From Nitzschia sp. DOCU1 (Eukaryota; Bacillariophyta; Bacillariophyceae; Bacillariales; Bacillariaceae), in the NCBI GenBank assembly GCA_951394045.1, contig OX595997.1:124001-188000 (forward strand): a stretch of DNA of 64,000 nt, read 5' to 3'. This document shows, piece by piece, positions 39,089 to 48,943 of this stretch. A program made the position numbers and the translations under genes. The notes under the pieces were generated by a model. That model was not told the DNA's origin. It saw only the letters and a program-made list of their open reading frames with translations, and did no database searches. Each line of letters starts with the position of its first letter. Positions within the stretch are counted from its first letter, which is position 1.

Positions 39089-40130
39089 TTGTTGTCATGA
39101 GGATGCGTCGGATGTTGCGAAGGCGTTGTGGACTGCCTTGGGCAGCCCCAATAAAGTCGTCAACGAACACGTCCACCTTACCCAAGATTCGTCGTCGTGC
39201 AGGGAGCATTGGGTTCATGGCACCGGGCAGGGGCAAGGAAGTGGTGGAATTGAAGGCCGGGGACTCGAGGGGCTCTGCCTCCGAATCGGCTAGTTGCTCC
39301 AGGCGATGGGGTAGGGGCTGCCGATTTCGAAGTATTCGGTGATTCGTCTCGTCGGCAATAGTTTCCGTGACTGCACAAAAATATGGGGGGGACTCCGTCC
39401 ATCCCATTGGGAGTGCCAAGGGGAAAGCGATGAGTGGTTCTTCGCCCTCCAGGACTGGGAAGGCCACACCAAGCTTTGGTATGTCCTGGGCACGTACCCA
39501 GACCCGATAGAATCCGTCGGCAATGTCAATTTTAATAAATTTGACCGGGCCATAGCGTGGATCCGTGTAAACGACATCCGAAAGGATTCTTTCGAGCGCC
39601 CGCCCAAACTGCATTGCTTCATGAGGCGATAAGCGTACAGTTTCATCATTTACGCCATTAAAGGTGTAATCGACGATGGTGCGGGGGCGCCTCTCATGTT
39701 GGGGAACCACCCCAATTGGAGAGATTCGGAGGTCCCGTAAATGGCGGACCTTCGAATAGGGCAAGAAAAGCCAGATGGCCTTTTTTACCATGTCGAGCAT
39801 TTCCCCCCTCAGGAATTCAAGGTGTTCATGCGCCGACTTGTGGGGGCCACGTTGGACCGCCTTGTCTTTTTGGTCCAACGACCAGGGGGTCGTGGAGGTA
39901 ACAACCGGTGCTCCCTTATTCCGTAGTAGCCGTAGTAGGGGATATGCCGGGTGTCCACGGAATTTGTCCAATCTAGTGAAGTTGCCTCGACCCTGGCGCG
40001 CATGAAACAATTGATAGACATCAATGCATTGACTACTATCAACGGTTACTTGCTTACCTAGTTCATCGGACGCGGGTGCGGCCATGCGGGGCTTCTTCGA
40101 AGCAGACGATCTTGTTGGGGCTGATCGCAT
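39063..40130 (-). CDS. YR-3 reverse transcriptase (second copy)
   Basis: Identical to 22246-23313, with DIADGFYR and FVDDFIG. The gag stop lies 108 bp upstream. Confidence 0.9.
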   Translation of the reverse strand: MRSAPTRSSASKKPRMAAPASDELGKQVTVDSSQCIDVYQLFHARQGRGNFTRLDKFRGHPAYPLLRLLRNKGAPVVTSTTPWSLDQKDKAVQRGPHKSAHEHLEFLRGEMLDMVKKAIWLFLPYSKVRHLRDLRISPIGVVPQHERRPRTIVDYTFNGVNDETVRLSPHEAMQFGRALERILSDVVYTDPRYGPVKFIKIDIADGFYRVWVRAQDIPKLGVAFPVLEGEEPLIAFPLALPMGWTESPPYFCAVTETIADETNHRILRNRQPLPHRLEQLADSEAEPLESPAFNSTTSLPLPGAMNPMLPARRRILGKVDVFVDDFIGAAQGSPQRLRNIRRILMTTIDDMWRPP

Positions 40131-40238
40131 GGTGACTGGTGTAAGTGGGGTATCCGAAGATAGTGGCGTCAGAGCAGTGTCCCTCTCAATAACATATATA
40201 TCATGTAATGGAGCGGTATGTATACTCCCGCCTCCGCC

Positions 40239-42488
40239 TCAGCTTGTCCTGTAGTGAGATTGTGCCCAGGCAAGAAGAGTGCTGTCCTCGGCCGTGTCAT
40301 GAACCCGGTGGTCTAGACGACTGCCGCAACCTTCGTTGCAGTGCCCTTTTAAATGCCACGCAAGGCACATAACTTTATCATCAGGGTTGACTGGCAAGGC
40401 CACGTTGTTTGCCTGACAGTATGCCTTGACTCGTTTTGTTACCAGATTCTTGCTGCGGAACGGTTCGAACAAGCTCGAGTTAAAAGACGGATTGCTTTTT
40501 GGTTGACTTGTGGGGGTGCTTCCAGCAGGGGTGGCATTGCTTGCAGACAAACGGGTGCCACCTCCTCCGGCAGCGCTGGCAGTGATGGTGCTGATGCTGG
40601 CAGTGGACGGAGCAGTGATTTCCGTCACCACAGTACGGGGTGCTGTGTTGCCACTCAACGGGTCTGCAACTTGCAAGTAGATTTCCGGGAAGTCCGGTGC
40701 CCAATCTCGGCAAAGAGAAATTTCTCTAAAGACTGCCATCATGTCAATCGTAGGTAAGGCTCCCGGCATGACGGCTTGCTCACGCAACCACTCGTTGGTC
40801 TCCAATTGGACACGACGCACTAGGAGTGCTGGCACAATGCGGTGATGCCGGTGGTTGCGAGGTTTGGTCGCTTCGAGACGGGTTTCCAAGCGCTGAAAGC
40901 GATCGATGTAGTCTTGATAGTGCCGGACGAGACGGTGGTTATCTCCCAGCAACACGGCGAAGAGGAGATGAGCCCGCTGGAGAGTGATGCGTGCTTGAAC
41001 CAAGGATTTTGGAATGTGCACATCTTTGTCTGCGCTGACGACCGACTGGGCGTCTTGTAGGCTGGGCGCATCTTTGTCTGCGCTGACGACCGACTGGGCG
41101 TCTTGTAGGCTGGGCGCGGCATCTCCACTGTAGAGCAGGTCTGCCTCTTCATTTACTAGGCGCTGTAGTTCAACGGCCTCTTCGGACATGTAGCCCACAG
41201 CGAAAGGATGGAGGCCCACACCAAGATTGTTGGGAGTTGACGAAGCCCAAGCTAGATTGACCACCCGTGTGGCCACACTCGGGGTGATCTGCAGGTCCAG
41301 ATCGGTAAGCCCGAGGACTTCGGCTTCTGTGTCAACGGCCAATTGCAGAGCCCGACGATGTGTCATGCCCCCACTTTTGCCACGGCCGGCATTTGCTAGC
41401 GCCTTGTGAATCGGTGGCAGTGATCCCTGATCGGCCACTCCACACCAGCGAAGGAGCTTCAATATGCCCCCCTCTCCATAGAGGTCCAGGGGCGTCTTGT
41501 TTTTGTCACGGAGGCAACATGTTTCATCATCTATGCGGGCCTGCCTCTGCTCAGTTACAAGCTGATTGAGACCTTGCGCAATTTGATTGGCGCCAGCTGT
41601 GACTGCTTGCTGGTTTAGCTGCGGTAGGTCTTGCCGAATAATGCTTTGGCGGAAGGCATTGAAGCGGGACGCATCAAGTCCCCCAGGTAGCAGCTGTGAG
41701 GCCGGAGGAACCACACTCTGACGAGGAAGAGTGTTGGCTAGGGGACGGGTCAGGGCCACTCGAAACCAATTAATGAGAGGCTCTAGGGCGGCTTCGTCAC
41801 CAGCAAGGGTGATGGCCGCCTTCACACGCAGCCACGCATCGCGCGGGGACAATCCTTGCTCCATTATCATAGTCACATATTTATTAGGTATAAACATGGC
41901 TACACGAGTAGTAACTGTTTCAGTGTCAGCGTCCGCCGCCGCGTCGTAGGGGCCCATGAGCTGTTCGTTCGGATTTGCTGCAAAGTATTGGTCAATTGCT
42001 GCCGATGTTTTAACCCGAGTGGATGTGACTCGATTAAAATATGTGTCTTCAAAGATGACCGTAGCGGGGGCATTTCCTTCGTATACATCCCCCAGAAAGG
42101 AATAACCAGAGTTGTCGAAGGGCGTAGTCTCTCCAATCATGGGGACATATTTTGATAGACGGTGGTAGCCCTGGATTAGGCCAGGATCGTCCGCTCCGGC
42201 GGTGGTAGGACGAACAAGGAGGACATGGGCCATTTGCTTGGCTTGGATGCTGGTGGTATTGCTGTAAAGCTTACCACGAAGCTCACTGGGAGTGTTGGGT
42301 GGCTGCCCAACATCAGGCGTCTTCCACTCATCGTAGATGCTGGTGTATGCTCCCTTAAAGGGGCACAGGGCATGATTGTTGTACAGTGCCCGATAGGGTT
42401 GCAAGGGGCCAGTGGGTGCCACTGGCGCAGGTGGCGCCGGGGGCACTACCCCTTGCTGTCCTGCTACAGCAGGGCCAGGAGCAGCCAT
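40239..42488 (-). CDS. YR-3 gag-like protein, full length
   Basis: 749 residues from ATG 42488, 14 bp inside the A1 repeat. It has a Pro/Ala-rich head, a long helical middle, a perfect 16-residue tandem repeat (SLQDAQSVVSADKDAP) near 455-490, a Ser/Thr-rich linker, and close to the C-terminus the Cys/His cluster MCLAWHLKGHCNEGCGSRLDH, a CCCH-type finger like those found in gag proteins of DIRS-group elements. It probably packages the element RNA. No catalytic motif is seen. The stop is followed by 108 bp before the RT start, so RT is likely a separate frame or reached by internal initiation. Confidence 0.8.
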   Translation of the reverse strand: MAAPGPAVAGQQGVVPPAPPAPVAPTGPLQPYRALYNNHALCPFKGAYTSIYDEWKTPDVGQPPNTPSELRGKLYSNTTSIQAKQMAHVLLVRPTTAGADDPGLIQGYHRLSKYVPMIGETTPFDNSGYSFLGDVYEGNAPATVIFEDTYFNRVTSTRVKTSAAIDQYFAANPNEQLMGPYDAAADADTETVTTRVAMFIPNKYVTMIMEQGLSPRDAWLRVKAAITLAGDEAALEPLINWFRVALTRPLANTLPRQSVVPPASQLLPGGLDASRFNAFRQSIIRQDLPQLNQQAVTAGANQIAQGLNQLVTEQRQARIDDETCCLRDKNKTPLDLYGEGGILKLLRWCGVADQGSLPPIHKALANAGRGKSGGMTHRRALQLAVDTEAEVLGLTDLDLQITPSVATRVVNLAWASSTPNNLGVGLHPFAVGYMSEEAVELQRLVNEEADLLYSGDAAPSLQDAQSVVSADKDAPSLQDAQSVVSADKDVHIPKSLVQARITLQRAHLLFAVLLGDNHRLVRHYQDYIDRFQRLETRLEATKPRNHRHHRIVPALLVRRVQLETNEWLREQAVMPGALPTIDMMAVFREISLCRDWAPDFPEIYLQVADPLSGNTAPRTVVTEITAPSTASISTITASAAGGGGTRLSASNATPAGSTPTSQPKSNPSFNSSLFEPFRSKNLVTKRVKAYCQANNVALPVNPDDKVMCLAWHLKGHCNEGCGSRLDHRVHDTAEDSTLLAWAQSHYRTS
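41022..41117. repeat. 48-bp tandem repeat, two copies
   Basis: Two exact units (41022-41069 and 41070-41117) inside the YR-3 gag gene; 48 bp keeps the frame and duplicates 16 residues. Confidence 0.95.
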
Positions 42489-42502
42489 GATGCTGCGATT
42501 GC

Positions 42503-42689
42503 TATTTGAATTAAACTACTAGTCTTGAACGACTATTAGCATGAGCACATCCAGCAATATGAGCAGTTGCTCATCGTTGCGGTGCTGCTGCTGATGGCTG
42601 CTCAAGCCTCGAGAATGACTGGCTGGGATTTAGTCATTTCGGCTTTTCACGGGGGCCGCTTTCCTGACGTCACGCTTCCCGGCCTGCCG
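42503..42689 (-). repeat. YR-3 repeat A1 (5' end of element)
   Basis: 187 bp, one mismatch to A2. It contains TGACGTCA at 42665-42672 and several GAGCA/TGCTC short inverted motifs (42543-42605). As the 5' end it should hold the promoter. Confidence 0.9.
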
Positions 42690-43743
42690 TGGTATCCGGC
42701 CAATCGGCAGTCAGTCTGGTGGCTGATAACCATTTCATCAGCGCATTGGCCTGTTGGCGCGCCGCGACAGACGTGGTCGCCTCCTTCTTCAAGTCGAGGT
42801 ACAGAAGGCGGGCGGAGGAACGTTCGCCATACCTAGTAATTAGGGTTCTACCATAATTAGTAAGCACACAGTTATTCAGTACAGCCATAACGTAGACCTC
42901 CTGCTCCTTGAAGAGAGCACGGTCTTCGTCAGTGACAGGGCGGATATGGTCGTGCTCATCTGCAATGACGTTGTAAACGCCTTGGGCTCGGGCATGAATC
43001 TGCATCTGCCGATCCCAGTCTTGGAAGTTCTCTACAAGCTTCAACTTAGGGTACACATTCATGTCACGCTTCATACCGCGCTGAAAGTTAACTACGGAGG
43101 CGTAATATGCGCGGGCACGTGCGTTCGGGTCATTCGGGGGGTGCATAGCCCTCTGTGCCATCTCGTGTGCATTGTTACCCCAATATACGTACGCGGGGGA
43201 AGCAAGCCAGTCCTCGTACTCGAGCGGGGTCGTCGCCAGCCAGGCGGCGTTAGTCATGTGTGCACCATCGGCCATCTTGTGGACGGCGAAACCCTTCGCC
43301 CGCATTAAGCGGTTAATATCAACGAGCTTGGGTACGTGTACAGTTGCATTCTCGTCGACGAAGGACAGATTCGCGAAGTCATTCCTGCATAGGGCGAACA
43401 GGTCGGCGAGAGAACAGATACCCTGTTCCACGAGTGCACGGTACACCCAATGATTGGGCTTAACACCTATGATACCCATGACGTGGTCATACGCCGCTCG
43501 GCTACGCGACGTGACATTGGGATGATGCGGTGACGTGGTGCTAGGCGCAGGGGTGCTATTCACACTGTTCGCAGGGGGGCTGGGCATATGCACAACGGTG
43601 CTGCCGGCGCTACGTGGCGTTCCGGCTGAGCTAGCGTCGATGCCAATACCAACCTGCATACCAGCGAGCGAGGTGTCAATCCCGGATGGGTCATCCATTT
43701 GGATGGGCAACGATGCCATGCCGGCGGTGGAATCGTCGGCCAT
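42690..43743 (-). CDS. Copia-1 gag N-terminal part
   Basis: ATG 43743 opens about 351 native codons (MADDSTAGMASLPIQMDD), a Ser/Thr/Pro-rich head then a helical gag region with many Arg/Tyr/Trp (HWVYRALVEQGI, AYVYWGNNAHEM). At 42690 the YR-3 A1 repeat begins; five foreign residues and a stop follow. The rest of gag is at 34699-36371. The truncated product could still be made but would lack the RNA-binding region and the protease. Confidence 0.85.
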
Positions 43744-44929
43744 AATGACTCTTAGATTTAAAGCTTTCTAGAGAACAGGTCAAAGAGAGAGAACGCTAGG
43801 AACTCTCAGATAAAAGTATTATAGCGCAGTAACCCGGACTTTGGAAGGGTTCGGATTACGCACTTAAGGGGAAAGAGCTGATTAAATCAGGCCTTATCAC
43901 TCTCACAACCTCAGTAAGACGCACTAAAACTGTATACCAATGACAACACGTCACCTGAAACGAACGAAGGCCTTGCCGAACGATACAGCAAGCTCGCACC
44001 AGGTACTTCGGACAGAAGGGTGTCCTACTCCGTGCACTGTCCGGCAATTGGTCTGAGATAGGGCTTTATAAGCACACTCTTATCGGTACACGTAGTACAA
44101 GAGCTGGCAGTACGTCGCCCACTGGCCTATCAACCAACGCAGTTTAGCGCGAATATTTGGAACCGCCTCTAAAACAGCGAGCAGCTATCTGTCCTGCGCT
44201 GAGTGGCTGCCGATGTTACGTCGGGCTTTAGTCACGAGGCACGCTGCTTTGCCAGGCAGATCGCTCTCCACGGTGACCCTCTTACCACAGCCAGGATACA
44301 CTCTCCAATGTATACACTGAGCGCGTGGACGCTGTCGTCCCTGTCTAGTGTACACTCACACAAGAGAATGTACAGTCGACTAGGGGGTTTTATAAAGGAG
44401 GTTCCTTCTCCCGGTATTGGACCGCACTGTGTAACGTACTGTCGTAAGGCAAGCAATCCAAATGCCACTCGGGGCTTGGGCCTGCACGTTCAGTACGATA
44501 CCAGTATGCAGGCTACCAATACCTGATGCCACTTTTGTTTAACGAGCTCTTCTCGAATCGGTGTGGTGCGCCTTCGAGCTCGGCCGTCCGTCGGCAGGTG
44601 GGAGAGAGTTGTTTCGCGGGTGCGCGGTTCGCGCGGCTACTCTAGACTACAGTCGACAGACAAGCCGACAACACAGCAACCAACCGAAGTTTCGGCGAAT
44701 CGGACAAAAGGGGCCTAACAACGCGTAAAAGCGCGGGAAACCAAATCTCGGTAGGGAACCTACGGCGCCCTACGCAATCAACAAACCAAGAAAACACGCC
44801 GTCGACGACGACGACGATGACGATCGGGGCTCCGGCGACGGGGCTCAGGTGGACTGATACAGACCGTACCAGTCACAAGTAACAAGCGATAAACGCAGTC
44901 TCAGCGGGGCGAAACTGCGACTGTTAATC
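43744..44929 (-). other. Copia-1 long 5' leader
   Basis: 1186 bp between the 5' LTR and gag, free of convincing genes. A TATAAAA on the minus strand (44386-44392) and a short ACGACGACGATGACGAT run near 44806-44823 are visible. No TGG-type primer-binding site follows the LTR. Leaders this long are unusual for Copia elements and may fold or host packaging signals. Confidence 0.7.
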
Positions 44930-45330
44930 TGACAAGAATCCGGCAGGGACTCCTAAGGAACGCGGCGGCAAACGCGACGACAATCAACAGATGTGGCGGC
45001 GCTTGCTCCAACTATGCTGGCGATTCTCCACAAACGACCAGGGAGAACCAGTAACAACTACACTATGCCTCTCTACTGCTAGAGGCGCTCGATATACTTA
45101 GCTTTGGGGGTTTTGGGTGACAATACGTTCACGTAAGTGATTCTAAATATTGTGAGTTATCTACGTCTGCCGCCGACGGCGGTCACTCATCTTCGAGCAT
45201 CATTCCTCGTTGTCATGCGCGTATGCGCGCGTCGTCCGACCACTCGGAGCGAAAGACTAACCTGACTAACACACTACTGACGTCATGCGCGGACCTTCCG
45301 TCCGTCGCTCGTCTACCTTACTTTCTATCA
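44930..45330 (-). repeat. Copia-1 5' LTR (401 bp)
   Basis: Identical to 8806-9206 by direct comparison; CRE palindrome at 45278-45285; followed by the target duplication ATCCA at 45331-45335. Confidence 0.95.
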
Positions 45331-48300
45331 ATCCAATCTTATTGGCGGCAGCATGGATACTGCTTGTCTGGCTCAAGTGGTATTCGCTGGACTTTGATTT
45401 CCCAAATGCGGTTGCAGCTGGCCCATGGGATGAGTGCTCTTGGCTTCATCGATGGGTTAGATGAGTGCTATCATCAAGCCCATCAAGCTCTTTCCAAGAT
45501 GTGGCGATCACACTGTGTGCTCTACTACAAGCATAAGGATGCAACACGAGCAATCCCATGCCGGTCCTTGTTCTTTCCATTTGATGACCCACGCTCAGAA
45601 TTCCAGGTACCGTCCCTGGGATTTGTGCTACAACGGACAATCGAGGAAATTGAGTCAAAAATTCCCTTCTATAAGCACAAGTTGACCATGAACGGCGGCA
45701 ACTTCTTGAGTGGGGATCATTTCTTAAAGATAGGGAAGGTGGTACTAATTGACAATGAACGAGGATTTGTTGGTTTGTACACCGTCATGAACGACTTCGG
45801 CAAAATCCTCTTGTGGCGGTTCGTCCAAGGAACGACTCTGCAAGAAGTTGAAGGCGCACTTCGGGGTCTCAACAGGCGATACAAGCTGCATGGGTTCAGC
45901 GGGCCTATCATTTTCACGACAGATAGGTGTTGTCAAGAGCGGTCCTTCTACGAAGGGACCAACAATAGTGGTCGTACTCCTATCTTTCACTCCTTTCTTC
46001 CGGAGCACAACGATAATGCGAGCGAAAAGCCAACTACTACTACTACTGTAGTAACCAAGTATCTTTCACTGAACCGAAGGCCGACCAGGTTCTCCACGGA
46101 GGAGGTTGCAAATGCAACCGCCAATGACATCATTTTGCAGTGCAATTCCAATAACTGGAAAGTTGTGTCCCTTGATTCTGAGTGGACAAGGGGGGGTAAC
46201 TATGGCCCCGATATCATCCAAATCACAACTGAGGGCCTGGATACCTATATCTTTGAGAAACCGCCACGTGCATCCTTTCCAAAGGGTCTGATAAAACTCC
46301 TGGAGTCCGATACCATTCAAAAAGTTGCAGCAACAATTTCTGCTGATAGAACGAAGCTTGCCGAGGCAGGGATCAAGCTTGCTGGTGAAATTAATCTGCA
46401 GGCAATGGCAAAGGAGCGAGGAGTTGTTGAACTTGCCACAGTTGGTCTTGCTGCAGTCTTCAAGGCACTGTTTAATGGAGAACTTGAAAAAGATAAGCAT
46501 ATTAGGGTGTCGCGTTGGGACCAACGACCACTCTCAGAGGAACAGGTGACGTATGCTGCCCTCGATTCGTACTCCCAAATGTTGTGCTACCTCAAGATGA
46601 GGTCCATGGAGTACATGGATGGAAAATGCACCAAGGCTCCCACCATTTCCAAGCTCCGGGAGGGAATGCCCTTGCTACTTTACACGCGAAACATGGCGGC
46701 AGTAGTGGCCGATGGATTCTTTGTTGGCCCGGCCAAGATTCCAAATCAAATATTTCGTGGACAGTTCGGCACTGACAAGAACCACATGATCATCCGTGTC
46801 AGCAACGTGCGGCGACCTGGAGCCAAGATCGAGTGCTTGGGTGGGAAGACTTTTGACGACCTACTGGAAAAAGAAAAGTCCTCGTTAGAACAAGTTCCTT
46901 GGCCAATTAAAGCCCTTCGGCCACTACCAAGCGACAAGCCTGCCCCATCCTTCACAGCCCCTCTGCAGTGGCGAGAGGAGACTCAAGTGCAGCATGATGA
47001 ACCAGAGCCCACCGATGATACATTGGCAGAGGAGGCCGATGGTAATGACCACATGGATTTTGACGACGAGTCGGAACATGACGAGCCTGACAGTCACGGC
47101 AATCAGCCGTTGCATCTTGACAATGGCTCGCCCTATTTCTTGGGCTCCCGTTCTCACACAAAACAGGACATAGAACACATTTTCATCAGGTTTACACGAG
47201 TCCTGTCAAAGCAGCATGGTGTGTTTGGGACCTTCATGTCCCGGCTGTCGGATGCGTTCTTTGTTCCTAATCAGAGCGATATAGAATCAGAGCGATATAG
47301 AGTTTGTTAAAGAGGCCCTTCGTGTTGCTGGACTGTCCGAAGAACAGATCAACTCAAAAAAATGGAACTACTTCAAGCGCCGAATACGACGCACAGTCCC
47401 CAGTCCTGTCGAACTGGAGAAGCAGTTCAACAGGGTTGTAAACCTGATGGCGGGTCTAGAAGACAACAAGACGGGCAAGGCACTTTTTGGAAGGAAGGCG
47501 TGGAACCTCTACAAATCTACCCTGACGCACATACGAAAAGGTTGTATGAGTGATATCCCGGAGCTCAATTACTACGTTCGGATTGGAGAGGACTCCAATG
47601 GAATTCCAATTTTTAGGTGTCTACGAGGAACTAGCGCATTGGAGGGGTATCACCAGAAGGTGCGGCAGCTAATCCGAGGATTCAATGTTTCACCTCGTTT
47701 TGCAATAGCTCTGCTGTACGAGTTTATTCACAGATGGAATCATGACATCGATATTCGGATATTAGGCCTACCACCTTGGTACGCCAACTTCTATGATGGC
47801 TGGGAGTTGGAGGAAGATGTGGAGGTGGCATGTTTGTGGGATGAGAACGATGCGCCTCCCCATCCTGAAATTGAGTGCACGAAAGACTTTGCTGCAACTG
47901 GGGAGGATTTTGGAGTCGTCAACGACCTTCATGAAGAAGGTGCAGAACATCTACGCCAGGAATTGGAAAAGGTAGTAGATGCTGTAAAGGATGGCACCTT
48001 GCTAATGGCTGAGCAAGAGGATGAGTCCCTGGAGTTTCAGTCCTTGCAAGGACTGACTTCCTCGGCAGCATGGGTGGCAGATAAGTATGGCCGTGGGCGG
48101 GGCTCAAAACAAGTACGAACAGCCACAGAGCAAAATTTCTTTGCACGTCACTTGGCGAGCTTTCAGGGTAAAAATGAGGGAGAACAACAAGAATCGGCTG
48201 AGGCGGACAACTACACATCCATCCAGTGGGGTCGTTTCGCCAGCTTCTGGAACAATTGGGTGAGAGATGAAGATGTGGGGAAGCGGCCAATGACTGACAT

Positions 48301-48943
48301 GACTTACAAAAGTCAGTTCATGCTCATGGCCTATTACAAACAATGGAAGCAAGAAGGCAATGCTGCAGCTACTTTACTCCCTATTTCACAGGCAAATAAG
48401 GAGTTGCGAAGAGAGCTTCGAGGCCCAAGCCGAGAAACCCGTGTTTCATTCAAGAAAGATGCCCCTCGTGTTGAAAAGCCACTAACCCGTCGAAGCGACA
48501 TACATGAGGAGCAGCCGGTTGATGTTGGCGGGCCAGCTGCAGAGAACAATGAGTCTCCCAGTATTTCAACTCATGCCCTGGCACCAACAGGGAAGAGGGT
48601 TGGTGTGCAAACTTTTACAGGCAGGTCAGCAAAGGGGATTGACATGCTGTTGTGTGTTGAAGCACCGGTTGTTGAAGCAAAACCGAACAAGAAGCGGAAG
48701 CGACCACGATGTAGAATGTGTGGCCATACAACCACAAGCAAGATTTATGCAGAGCACCACGAGGGGGGCGTTTTCAAAAAAACCAAGGAAGGACAAATAA
48801 CCAAAAGGCTGCCCCATGAAGTCTGTTCGGTTCCCCAAGAAAAAAGAAAGCGACATTTTCCTGTGGCAGAAGGGGCCCGAGTTGCTTTGATCCCAAGAGA
48901 AGAAGATAGTAGCAGTGATGAAGATAACCCGAAGAATAAATAG
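45331..48943 (+). pseudogene. 3' part of DUF6729-like / DDE / DEDDy exonuclease gene, frameshifted
   Basis: It continues the gene begun at 8057. After the LTR the frame reads QSYWRQHGYCLSGSSGIRW and contains, in order: an Asp in VLIDNERGFVGLYTV (45751), an Asp in IIFTTDRCCQERSF (45923), then a complete DEDDy 3'-5' exonuclease domain with DSEW (46173), ADRTKL and YAALDSY (46552-46566), all motifs intact as in WRN/RNase D-type proteins. A 16-bp tandem duplication at 47269-47300 shifts the frame and stops it at 47310. The original frame resumes at FVKEALRVAG and runs to 48943 with an Glu in ALEGYHQKVRQLIRGF (47642) that could be the third DDE residue, and a basic Cys-containing tail (CRMCGHTT). 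Likely a nuclease/transposase of a selfish element, now doubly broken. Confidence 0.75.
47269..47300 (+). repeat. 16-bp tandem duplication causing frameshift
   Basis: AATCAGAGCGATATAG occurs twice head to tail (47269-47284, 47285-47300). Removing one unit joins the upstream and downstream frames. Confidence 0.95.

Larger units (their letters stand above)
30994..40685. repeat. Large duplicated tract, second copy
   Basis: It repeats 14177-23868. The left edge, AGCCCTGGAATATCGAGC, abuts an SDR-like host gene rather than the preceding part of Copia-2 pol; right of 40685 the sequence continues without a break into the rest of YR-3 and Copia-1, whereas the first copy ends in the gap. The tract carries the same target duplications and nested junctions, which two independent insertions could not reproduce. 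Confidence 0.9.
36372..42689 (-). mobile_element. YR-3, complete split-direct-repeat tyrosine-recombinase retrotransposon (6318 bp)
   Basis: In minus direction: A1 (42503-42689), gag-like gene (42488-40239), RT (40130-39063), RNase H (39088-37700), tyrosine recombinase (38090-36951), B1 (36738-36898), A2 (36551-36737), B2 (36372-36532). It has no LTRs, no integrase and no target duplication: the Copia-1 gag sequence is restored in frame by joining 36371 to 42690. No methyltransferase gene is present, which separates it from classical DIRS1; RNase H and a recombinase with R-R-Y boxes are present. PAT- or Ngaro-like by structure. A truncated duplicate is at 19555-23868. Confidence 0.92.
8806..45330 (-). 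mobile_element. Copia-1 retrotransposon with nested insertions
   Basis: The element is bounded by two identical 401-bp LTRs with TG...CA ends and flanked by ATCCA. In its own (minus) direction it reads: 5' LTR 44930-45330, long leader 43744-44929, gag N-terminus 42690-43743, [YR-3], gag C-terminus plus protease 17882-19554 (second copy 34699-36371), integrase/RT 14982-17881 (second copy 31799-34698), [Copia-2], RNase H end 9194-9700, polypurine tract, 3' LTR 8806-9206. Counting each part once gives 8104 bp for Copia-1 itself. All three coding junctions stay in frame when the nested elements are taken out. The order PR-IN-RT-RH and YVDD motif are Copia features; the protease motif DRGANGG suggests the diatom CoDi lineage. 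Identical LTRs indicate a very young insertion, even though two other elements have since landed in it. Confidence 0.93.

Noticed and set aside
30994..40685. Second independent insertion of the same nest
   Set aside because: Two independent insertions would not share the same internal junctions and target duplications at constant offset; only duplication or misassembly fits.
36372..42689. YR-3 as an LTR retrotransposon with LTR = B2-A2
   Set aside because: The right end carries only A1, no B; there is no target duplication and no DDE integrase, while a tyrosine recombinase is present.
44203..44526. 107-codon plus-strand frame in the Copia-1 leader
   Set aside because: No domain, opposite to the element's direction and in a leader; chance frame.
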